A DNA stretch of 6,054 bases from assembly GCA_049303435.1 (NCBI GenBank), contig JBAQNC010000004.1, positions 1 through 6,054 of the forward strand, given 5' to 3'. Under the pieces are notes generated by a model, which had not been told where the DNA came from, searched no databases, and was given only the letters and a program-made list of their open reading frames with translations. The translations under genes were made by a program, and so were the position numbers. Below are positions 1-6,054 of the stretch, piece by piece (positions within the stretch are counted from its first letter, which is position 1; every line of letters begins with the position of its first letter). The DNA comes from Parvibaculum sp049303435. Its GTDB lineage: Bacteria; Pseudomonadota; Alphaproteobacteria; Parvibaculales; Parvibaculaceae.

Positions 1-737
1 AGATAAGGTCGCTCGACAGGCGGTGCGGCATAAGGATCGCCGATATCGACACCTTGTGTGCAATCGAGCATGGCGGCGCTGTCACGCACGCTGCGCGACA
101 GGATATGTTCGGAGCACAGCCCTGCTACAACATCACCGAAATCCGGGCCCAATGGATTGCGCCCGCGCGTCGGCTTCATGCCGACGAGGCCGCAGGCGGA
201 TGCCGGAATGCGAATGGAACCGCCGCTGTCATTGGCGTGGGCGATAGGTACTATACCCGCAGCCACAGCAGAACCCGATCCGCCGGAAGACCCGCCTGTC
301 GAATGATCGGTATTCCAGGGATTGCATGCCGCGCCATAGAGCTCGGATTCGGTCGTGGGAAGCAGGGTATATTCCGGCACATTCGTCTTGCCCAGAATGA
401 CGACACCCGCCGCCTTGAAACGCGCGGCGAGCGTTGAATCATGTGTAGCCAGATCGCCCGAGCGAAATTTAGATCCGTCACGCGTCGGCGTCCCCTTGAG
501 ATCACCAAAGGCATCCTTCAGAAGAAACGGCACACCTTGAAAGGGACCCTTGGCAGGAGCCTTCGCCATCTCGCGACCCAGTTCATAAAGCTTGAGAATG
601 ACCGCATTCAGTTTGGGGTTGTGAGCCTCGATGCGGGAAATAGCCTCTTCAGCAAGTTCTCCTGGGGTTACGTTGCCAGACTTAACAAGCGCCGCAAGGC
701 CCAGACCGTCATAAGATGAATAATCGGAAATGCTCAA
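1..737 (-). CDS. Amidase-signature family hydrolase, N-terminal 245 residues (cut by window edge)
   Basis: Reading the minus strand from 737 to the window edge gives an uninterrupted frame of 245 codons with the full core of an amidase-signature (PF01425) enzyme. These enzymes hydrolyse amide bonds with a Ser / cis-Ser / Lys triad. Numbered from the TTG start, the lysine is K74 in FLLKD, the cis-serine is S150 in GGSSGGSG, and the nucleophile is S174 in NDSGGSIRIPAS. The S150-S174 spacing equals that of FAAH (217/241). Other family blocks are LGKTNVPE (115-122) and GLVGMKPTRGR (183-193). The layout (GPFQGVPFLLKD, NPWN, HANDSGGS, RPY near 245) resembles 6-aminohexanoate cyclic-dimer hydrolase (NylA) and relatives more than GatA, as far as I recall them. 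There is no signal peptide, so the enzyme is probably cytoplasmic. Relatives are usually about 470-500 residues, so roughly half is present. The start is TTG at 737, chosen for its ribosome binding site; an in-frame GTG at 743 is the alternative. Family is certain; substrate is unknown. Confidence 0.93.
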   Translation of the reverse strand, partial: MSISDYSSYDGLGLAALVKSGNVTPGELAEEAISRIEAHNPKLNAVILKLYELGREMAKAPAKGPFQGVPFLLKDAFGDLKGTPTRDGSKFRSGDLATHDSTLAARFKAAGVVILGKTNVPEYTLLPTTESELYGAACNPWNTDHSTGGSSGGSGSAVAAGIVPIAHANDSGGSIRIPASACGLVGMKPTRGRNPLGPDFGDVVAGLCSEHILSRSVRDSAAMLDCTQGVDIGDPYAAPPVERPY

Positions 738-793
738 CGTCACCTCTCCCAAGCCAGATGCAGACAGGCTCGATCCCGCTCTCGTGCATAAGC
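738..793. other. Short gap between phosphatase and amidase genes
   Basis: The phosphatase stop codon (TAA on the minus strand) occupies 796-794, and the amidase starts at 737. The bases between hold the amidase ribosome binding site and no convincing hairpin, T-run or promoter. This allows co-transcription of the two genes but does not prove it. Confidence 0.6.
743..748 (-). promoter_or_regulatory. Ribosome binding site deciding the amidase start
   Basis: On the minus strand the bases GAGAGG, followed by TGACG, precede a TTG codon at 737-735. The five-base spacing is normal for a Shine-Dalgarno site. The in-frame GTG at 743-741 overlaps this motif and would have almost no spacing, so the TTG is preferred. 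No in-frame ATG lies close by, and the frame stays open upstream to at least base 805, past the end of the phosphatase gene. The start is therefore an inference from spacing. Confidence 0.5.
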
Positions 794-2920
794 TTAGGCA
801 GAAGTTGGCATATGAGGAAAGGATGGAATCCCCTCAAACCTCGGCTCGCTGATCTGCGGCTCGCTTTCGGGGCCCCATGCCGCCACTTCAAAATATGTGC
901 GACGCAATACGGGCGCTCCCTCGGGGCCCGCATCGCGCGACACGTCGCCGACATTGACCAATTCGACCGTCATCTTGTCCTCGGTGAGCGTCACAACGGC
1001 ATATCCGTGAGCGTTGCTATCGAGAAATGAAAGGCCAGGGCTCGCCTTTTCATTTCTGAACATGGAACCGACGGCGACCGAATTTGTATAATTCGTGATG
1101 ATGCCCGCACGAATGCCATTAACGACGGTGTTGTTGAAATTCTCGAGAATGTCCTTGCCGTCCTCCATGAGCACCATACGACGAAAAAAATCGCTACTCC
1201 GTGACACACGCTCAGCCCCGGAAAACATTGAACCCGAACTGATGCCCGCTGTTACGAATTCCACAGCTGCATAGCTCTGAATCTCGTCATCGGGATCAAG
1301 CGGTAGGCGTCCCGCAGCGTGAGTGTGATAGTCACCTGCGCAGGAAACAACGTTGGAAATTTTTTCCTTCTTCAGGAAGGTCAGTAATTCGCATAGCTCG
1401 TAAGGATAGCCTTGCCATCCATCCATCCCAAGATAGCCGGTTTCGAGCCCGGCAAAAGGCAGGTTTGAAAAATCCAGTCGCATGGAAAGCGCGGGCACGC
1501 TATTCGCCCAGATGCGCCAGTGCGCCTTCGACGCCTGCATGACTGATTTGAACCACACTTTCTGCGGCCCGCCCATATGCGAACCGGGAGGCGATTGACG
1601 ACGCGGATTGGCGAGCGACTTGTCGCCATAGGTTATGGCCTCAGGTGGATTACCATCATTCGCCATACGCCCGGCATCTAGCAATTTCACCAGACGAACA
1701 GGAGACACAGGCGCACCCTTGGCAAACACCTTCACGTCAGAACTCATCACGGGCTCGCTACGATAGGAACGCAAATCAGTGATCACGAGATCAAGCATCC
1801 CGCCCCATGAAAAGGCGCGATAGATGGTGAGACTGTTCAAGGCCCTCAGATTGTCGGGGTCCTGTCGCAGCAGGTTTTCATCCGGCTCACCAAAGGGCGC
1901 ATTTTTGACGGTCGCTGTTTTGAAATCATGCGCAGGCGAGGCAATGCCGGCAAAACTCTCCGCATCGCTCAGCAGCGCCGGAATGAATTCAAACCATGCC
2001 TGATTGGCCGCCAATTTGCGCGCCTGAGCCGGGCTGCCGTCGCCAAAATAGGTGTCATGCGATTGCCAGGCATCATTAGTGAATTCGTGATCATCCCATG
2101 TGTGGATGAATGGAAACCGGGCGCGCGCCGCCTGCAGATCCGGGTCCGTCAGATAGGTTTTGTAGAGGAAACGATAATCAGCAAGCGTGACAGGCGCTTG
2201 TCCGCCAGCCTGCCACCACGGTCGCGTTCCGTCAGGCGCCCAGGGCTCCGAGCCGAAAGGCATAGCACCGATTGGGCGCGCAGGCGTCTCCGTTTCCGGC
2301 ACATCGCCCGTGTGCTCGTAGATGAAATCGCCCAGATGGAGGACGAACTCGATCTGATCTTTTGGCTCCGCCGCTATGTCGTCATTTACAAGACGACGCA
2401 GCGCACCATAAAAGCCCTGCTCATAGTTCTGGCAACAGAGGAAGGCATAACGCACCGACCGGCTATTGTCCGGTGCAGGCGCCGTGCGCGTCCGCCCCGT
2501 CAACGGCGTGATGTCGCTTCCAGCTATGAAGCGATAAAAATAATAGCTGTCGGGCTTCAGTCCATCGACAAGTACGCGCACCGTATGATCGCTCGACGGA
2601 CCCGCCCGCAGGTTGCGTTCGACAATGAGGCGAGAAAACTCGTCGTCTTCCGCCACCTGAAGGATCAGGTCGATTTCTTTCGACGACGGCACCTTCTGAT
2701 CATCCGAATTGGCCTCCAACCGCTCGACACGGGTCCAGAGCATGACGCTATCGGGTTGGGGGTCGCCCGAGGCAAGGCCTTGGGGAAAGTGATAGACGCC
2801 CGCCGCTGTCGCCGCATGAGCCATTTGGGAAGTGAAGGGAGCCGACGTCGCCGAAAGCGCGAAACACCCCGCCGCCGACGCAAACAATGTTAGAAATTCG
2901 CGGCGATCAATTCCCGGCAT
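794..2920 (-). CDS. phoD: PhoD-family alkaline phosphatase / phosphodiesterase, Tat-exported
   Basis: This 708-residue protein belongs to the PhoD family of secreted, Ca2+/Fe3+-dependent phosphatases, which release phosphate from phosphomonoesters and phosphodiesters outside the cytoplasm. The N-terminus is a Tat signal: R6-R7 in DRREFLTL, a hydrophobic stretch (about 10-28) and a likely signal-peptidase site after AHA (34-36). The PhoD N-terminal domain follows, with FPQGLASGDPQPDSVMLWTR (45-64). Catalytic-domain motifs are CCQN (162-165, one Cys likely an iron ligand as in Bacillus PhoD), LHLGDFIYE (194-202; D198 and Y201 keep the D-x2-Y spacing of B. subtilis D156/Y159), WDDHEFTND (275-283) and CAGDYHTH (527-534; D530/H532 match D348/H350). 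The ATG at 2920 has GGAG eight bases upstream and puts the twin arginine at residues 6-7, so the start is well supported. B. subtilis PhoD is about 583 residues; the extra length lies mostly between the WDDHE and GDYHTH motifs. The gene sits downstream of uvrA on the same strand. The symbol denotes the family; the true substrate is unknown. Confidence 0.93.
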   Translation of the reverse strand: MPGIDRREFLTLFASAAGCFALSATSAPFTSQMAHAATAAGVYHFPQGLASGDPQPDSVMLWTRVERLEANSDDQKVPSSKEIDLILQVAEDDEFSRLIVERNLRAGPSSDHTVRVLVDGLKPDSYYFYRFIAGSDITPLTGRTRTAPAPDNSRSVRYAFLCCQNYEQGFYGALRRLVNDDIAAEPKDQIEFVLHLGDFIYEHTGDVPETETPARPIGAMPFGSEPWAPDGTRPWWQAGGQAPVTLADYRFLYKTYLTDPDLQAARARFPFIHTWDDHEFTNDAWQSHDTYFGDGSPAQARKLAANQAWFEFIPALLSDAESFAGIASPAHDFKTATVKNAPFGEPDENLLRQDPDNLRALNSLTIYRAFSWGGMLDLVITDLRSYRSEPVMSSDVKVFAKGAPVSPVRLVKLLDAGRMANDGNPPEAITYGDKSLANPRRQSPPGSHMGGPQKVWFKSVMQASKAHWRIWANSVPALSMRLDFSNLPFAGLETGYLGMDGWQGYPYELCELLTFLKKEKISNVVSCAGDYHTHAAGRLPLDPDDEIQSYAAVEFVTAGISSGSMFSGAERVSRSSDFFRRMVLMEDGKDILENFNNTVVNGIRAGIITNYTNSVAVGSMFRNEKASPGLSFLDSNAHGYAVVTLTEDKMTVELVNVGDVSRDAGPEGAPVLRRTYFEVAAWGPESEPQISEPRFEGIPSFPHMPTSA

Positions 2921-3016
2921 TGCCCGTTCTCCAACCCTTGTTCCCCATCCATATGGCTTTTACAGGAGCTCGGCCAATTTTGGAAAACAATAGAATTGTG
3001 ACGGAGAGGCGAAAGA
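2921..3016. other. Gap between uvrA and phosphatase genes
   Basis: Ninety-six bases separate the uvrA stop (TGA, 3019-3017) from the phosphatase start. On the minus strand the stretch is fairly AT-rich near uvrA (CACAATTCTATTGTTTTCC). It carries no GC-rich hairpin with a T-run, so no intrinsic terminator is visible. One CTGTAAA resembles a Pho-box half-site but has no partner at the expected 11-base spacing. No promoter with good -35 and -10 elements is seen. Read-through from uvrA is possible but unproven. Confidence 0.6.
2929..2932 (-). promoter_or_regulatory. Ribosome binding site of the phosphatase gene
   Basis: GGAG on the minus strand lies eight bases before the ATG at 2920-2918. It supports this start, which also gives a correctly placed twin-arginine signal. 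Confidence 0.6.
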
Positions 3017-6001
3017 TCACTTAACCGCTGCGATCTTCTTCTTCGGCTTTGTGACCTTGGGCTTCGATGATTTGCTCGCGGCCTTCGACGCGTTGCCGAC
3101 TAAACGGGCAGGGCGACGCCGGAAGAGTTCCGCCAGATATTGCCCGGTATAGGAGCGCGGCTCTTTCGCCACATCTTCCGGGGTGCCCGCTGCCACGATC
3201 TCACCCCCGCCATCGCCTCCCTCTGGCCCCAGATCGATGATCCAGTCGGCAGTCTTGATGACTTCGAGATTATGCTCGATCACGACAACAGTGTTGCCTT
3301 GCTCGACCAGCTCATGAAGCACTTCAAGGAGCTTGGCCACATCGTGGAAATGAAGCCCTGTGGTTGGCTCGTCAAGAATATAGATCGTGCGCCCCGTCGC
3401 GCGCCGCGCCAGTTCCTTGGATAGCTTGATGCGCTGCGCCTCGCCGCCGGAAAGCGTCGTCGCCTGTTGCCCGACCTTGATATAGCCAAGGCCCACACGC
3501 TGCAGCACTTCCATCTTTTCTCGTACTGCCGGCACAGCCTTGAAGAAGTCACAGGCCTCGTCAACTGTCATCTCGAGAATATCGGCAATCGACTTGCCCT
3601 TGAATTTCACTTCAAGCGTTTCGCGGTTATAGCGATGCCCGTGGCACACATCGCATTCGACATAGACATCCGGCAGGAAATGCATCTCAATCTTGATGAC
3701 GCCGTCGCCCTGACAGGCCTCGCAGCGGCCGCCCTTCACATTGAAGGAAAAACGACCGGGCTTGTAACCGCGCGCACGCGACTCAGGCAGTTCAGCAAAC
3801 CAGTCACGAATGAAAGTGAAAGAGCCAGTATAGGTCGCGGGATTTGAACGCGGCGTACGTCCGATCGGCGACTGATCGATATCGATGATCTTGTCCAGAT
3901 ATTCGAGACCAAAAATTTCATCGAATTGTCCCGGGTGTTCACGGGTGTTATTGAGACGACGAGCGACAGCCTTGTAGATCGTTTCGATCAACAGGGTTGA
4001 TTTGCCGCCACCAGACACCCCCGTCACACAAGTGAAAGTACCGAGCGGAATCTCGGCGCTTACATTTTTCAGATTATTGGACTTCGCGCCTGTAACTTTG
4101 AGGCTCTTGCCATTGCCGACGCGGCGCTCGGCAGGCATATCAATCTGCAGCAGACCAATGAGATATTGCCCGGTCAGACTATCGGGATTTTTCATGATGT
4201 CTTCAGGTGTGCCTTCGGCGACCACTTCGCCACCATGAACGCCCGCGCCCGGTCCGATATCGACGACGTGGTCCGCTGTGCGGATCGCATCCTCGTCATG
4301 CTCCACAACGATCACCGTATTGCCGAGATCGCGCAATCGTTTGAGCGTTTCAAGAAGCCGGTCATTGTCGCGTTGATGCAAACCAATGGAAGGCTCATCA
4401 AGCACATAGAGAACGCCCGTGAGACCCGAACCGATCTGCGACGCCAGCCTGATGCGCTGGCTTTCGCCGCCGGACAAAGTTCCGGAGTTGCGCGCCAGCG
4501 TCAGATATTCAAGCCCGACATTGTTCAGGAAATGCAGACGGTCGCGGATTTCCTTGAGAACGCGCCCCGCAATTTCATTTTGTTTGGCCGTCAAATGAGG
4601 CGACAGCTCCGCAAACCAGCGATCCGCATCCTTGATGGACATGTCGGTAACTTCACCGATGTGCCGCTTGTTGATCTTGACGGCGAGCGCCTCCGGCTTC
4701 AGCCGGAAACCGCCGCAATCGTCACATCGCGTGACGCCCTGAAAACGTTCGATCTCTTCACGCGACCATGAACTGTCCGTCTCGCGCCACCGTCGCTCAA
4801 GATTGGGGATGACGCCCTCAAAGGGCTTCTTCGTCTTGTAGGAACGCATCCCGTCATCATAGGCGAAGGTCACTTCTTCATCGCCGGTGCCGTAAAGCAC
4901 TGCGTCCTGCGCCTTCTTCGGCAGTTGCGACCAAGGGGCAGTCACCGAGAATTTGAAATGCTTGGCAAGACTGTCCAACGTCTGGGTGTAGTAGGGCGAC
5001 GTCGATTTCGACCAGGGCGCAATGGCTCCCTTACGAAGAGACAATCCGTGATCCGGAACCACCAGATCCGGGTCCATATAGTGCTGCGTACCAAGCCCGC
5101 TACAGGCCGGACATGCGCCAAATGGATTATTGAACGAAAAAAGCCGGGGTTCGATTTCATCAATCGTGAAGCCCGAAACCGGGCAGGCGAAACGCGACGA
5201 GAAGGTAATGCGTTCCGGCTCTTCGCCTTTCCTGGCATCGGCATATTCGACAATGGCGATGCCATCGGTGATCCCCAATGCAATTTCGAAACTATCGGCC
5301 AGGCGGTTGCCAAGATCGTCGCGCACGACGAGACGATCCACCACCACATCTATGTCGTGCTTGAGCTTCTTGTTGAGGGCTGGCACCTCATCGATTTCAT
5401 AGAAGGTCCCATCCACCTTGACGCGCTGAAAACCCTTCTTCTGGAGGTCCGCAAATTCCTTGCGATATTCACCCTTACGACCGCGGATCATCGGCGCGAG
5501 CAGATAGAGGCGCGTGCCTTCTGGCAAAGCCAATACCCGATCAACCATCTGCGTGACGGTCTGGCTTTCAATCGGCAGGCCGGTCGCCGGCGAATAGGGA
5601 ATGCCAACGCGCGCCCAGAGCAAGCGCATGTAGTCATAAATTTCAGTGACCGTACCCACCGTGGAGCGTGGATTGCGTGAAGTCGTCTTCTGTTCAATGG
5701 AAATGGCAGGCGACAAGCCGTCGATCTGATCGACGTCCGGCTTCTGCATCATCTCCAGGAACTGCCGCGCGTAGGCGGACAGGCTTTCCACATAGCGCCT
5801 TTGACCTTCGGCATAGATCGTGTCGAAGGCAAGCGACGACTTGCCGGACCCTGACAGGCCCGTAATCACAATGAGCTTGTCCCTCGGCAGGTCGATCGAA
5901 ATATTCTTGAGGTTGTGCTCCCGTGCGCCCTGTACAGACAACATCTTGGCATGGGGGTCGCGTGTCGTGGAATGGGCGGACTTCTTGCTGGAGGTACTCA
6001 T
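3017..6001 (-). CDS. uvrA: UvrABC excinuclease subunit A
   Basis: UvrA is the cytoplasmic DNA-damage sensor of nucleotide excision repair. It works as a dimeric ATPase that finds distorted DNA and loads UvrB, after which UvrC cuts. The 994-residue protein has two ABC cassettes. Cassette 1 has Walker A GLSGSGKSS (48-56, K54), signature LSGGE (509-513) and Walker B VLDEPSIGLH (533-542). Cassette 2 has Walker A GVSGGGKST (661-669, K667), LSGGE (850-854) and ILDEPTTGLH (875-884). The zinc module near the second cassette is intact (C760, C763, C783, C786), and a further CxxC lies at C426/C429. The module in the first half reads C273-P-V-S276 ... C297-x2-C300, so one of the four usual cysteines is serine. 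E. coli UvrA is 940 residues; the extra length is a hydrophilic N-terminal extension (1-19) and a Lys/Ser-rich tail (about 972-994). The ATG at 6001 is chosen because AAGG lies five bases upstream. An in-frame TTG at 6046 would add 15 hydrophobic residues that do not look like UvrA; an ATG at 5944 (Met20) lacks a good ribosome site. Confidence 0.98.
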   Translation of the reverse strand: MSTSSKKSAHSTTRDPHAKMLSVQGAREHNLKNISIDLPRDKLIVITGLSGSGKSSLAFDTIYAEGQRRYVESLSAYARQFLEMMQKPDVDQIDGLSPAISIEQKTTSRNPRSTVGTVTEIYDYMRLLWARVGIPYSPATGLPIESQTVTQMVDRVLALPEGTRLYLLAPMIRGRKGEYRKEFADLQKKGFQRVKVDGTFYEIDEVPALNKKLKHDIDVVVDRLVVRDDLGNRLADSFEIALGITDGIAIVEYADARKGEEPERITFSSRFACPVSGFTIDEIEPRLFSFNNPFGACPACSGLGTQHYMDPDLVVPDHGLSLRKGAIAPWSKSTSPYYTQTLDSLAKHFKFSVTAPWSQLPKKAQDAVLYGTGDEEVTFAYDDGMRSYKTKKPFEGVIPNLERRWRETDSSWSREEIERFQGVTRCDDCGGFRLKPEALAVKINKRHIGEVTDMSIKDADRWFAELSPHLTAKQNEIAGRVLKEIRDRLHFLNNVGLEYLTLARNSGTLSGGESQRIRLASQIGSGLTGVLYVLDEPSIGLHQRDNDRLLETLKRLRDLGNTVIVVEHDEDAIRTADHVVDIGPGAGVHGGEVVAEGTPEDIMKNPDSLTGQYLIGLLQIDMPAERRVGNGKSLKVTGAKSNNLKNVSAEIPLGTFTCVTGVSGGGKSTLLIETIYKAVARRLNNTREHPGQFDEIFGLEYLDKIIDIDQSPIGRTPRSNPATYTGSFTFIRDWFAELPESRARGYKPGRFSFNVKGGRCEACQGDGVIKIEMHFLPDVYVECDVCHGHRYNRETLEVKFKGKSIADILEMTVDEACDFFKAVPAVREKMEVLQRVGLGYIKVGQQATTLSGGEAQRIKLSKELARRATGRTIYILDEPTTGLHFHDVAKLLEVLHELVEQGNTVVVIEHNLEVIKTADWIIDLGPEGGDGGGEIVAAGTPEDVAKEPRSYTGQYLAELFRRRPARLVGNASKAASKSSKPKVTKPKKKIAAVK

Positions 6002-6054
6002 GGGGACCTTGGGGGGGAATTCTGAAAGGGATACCAGGACGAGCAATCTACGCC
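6002..6054. other. Partial upstream region of uvrA
   Basis: Only 53 bases upstream of uvrA fall inside the window. They hold the weak ribosome site and a run of seven G on the plus strand (6011-6017). In alphaproteobacteria uvrA is commonly under LexA control through a GTTC-N7-GTTC type box; no such box is visible here, and the promoter probably lies beyond the window. Confidence 0.5.
6007..6010 (-). promoter_or_regulatory. Weak ribosome binding site of uvrA
   Basis: AAGG on the minus strand is followed by TCCCC and then the ATG at 6001-5999, a spacing of five bases. The match is short, but it is the best near any candidate start. Confidence 0.4.

Noticed and set aside
23..719. Short open frames at the left end (plus strand and another minus frame)
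   Set aside because: The minus-strand amidase frame covers the region and shows a complete amidase signature, so the others are shadows.
1928..2893. Long plus-strand open frame of 321 codons opposite the phosphatase
   Set aside because: It lies fully antisense to a gene with clear PhoD motifs, is very Arg-rich with no recognisable domain, and is explained by the base composition of the coding strand.
2949..2956. CCATATGG palindrome in the uvrA-phosphatase gap
   Set aside because: Eight bases, no repeat or known operator match; expected by chance.
2955..2970. CTGTAAA on the minus strand as a Pho box upstream of the phosphatase
   Set aside because: Only one imperfect half-site; neither 11 bases upstream nor downstream is there a matching CTGTCAT-like partner.
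2971..3000. Weak inverted repeat CAATT...AATTG and CCAA/TTGG as a uvrA terminator
   Set aside because: Stems are only 4-5 mostly A/T pairs, with no following T-run on the minus strand.
4166..5680. Plus-strand open frames of about 200-250 codons opposite uvrA
   Set aside because: They lie within a fully conserved uvrA frame, have no domain I recognise and no good ribosome sites; shadows of the real gene.
6002..6054. LexA operator upstream of uvrA
   Set aside because: No GTTC-N7-GTTC or GAAC-N7-GAAC pattern in the 53 bases available; the true promoter is probably outside the window.

Overview
The window is an ordinary stretch of bacterial chromosome. It carries three genes, all on the minus strand, so transcription runs from the right edge to the left: uvrA (3017-6001), a PhoD-type alkaline phosphatase/phosphodiesterase (794-2920), and the N-terminal half of an amidase-signature hydrolase (737 down to base 1, cut by the window edge). 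The amidase is easy to miss because it lacks an ATG start and runs off the left end. Coding density is very high; the gaps are about 96 and 57 bases.

The UvrA sequence suggests an alphaproteobacterium, probably of the Rhizobiales (Hyphomicrobiales) type. Its first zinc module reads CPVSGFTI, which I recall as common in UvrA of that class, and it has an extra hydrophilic N-terminus and a lysine-rich C-terminal tail. The moderately high GC content fits. I cannot name a genus from the sequence alone.

Layout from right to left. 6002-6054: short upstream region of uvrA with a weak ribosome binding site and a seven-base G/C run; no LexA box is visible in this short piece. 3017-6001: full-length UvrA with two ABC ATPase cassettes. 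2921-3016: gap with no convincing terminator, promoter or Pho box. 794-2920: PhoD-family phosphatase with a twin-arginine (Tat) export signal. 738-793: gap holding the amidase ribosome binding site. 1-737: amidase with the Lys/cis-Ser/Ser catalytic triad.

The three genes could share a transcript, since they are co-directional with short gaps and no visible terminator. Their functions (cytoplasmic nucleotide excision repair, periplasmic phosphate release, amide hydrolysis) do not form an obvious pathway, so this looks like chance adjacency. I found no RNA gene, mobile element, CRISPR array or evidence of a new biological system. The points most worth checking are the substituted cysteine in UvrA zinc module 1, the long PhoD, the non-ATG start and NylA-like layout of the amidase, and the export route of the phosphatase.
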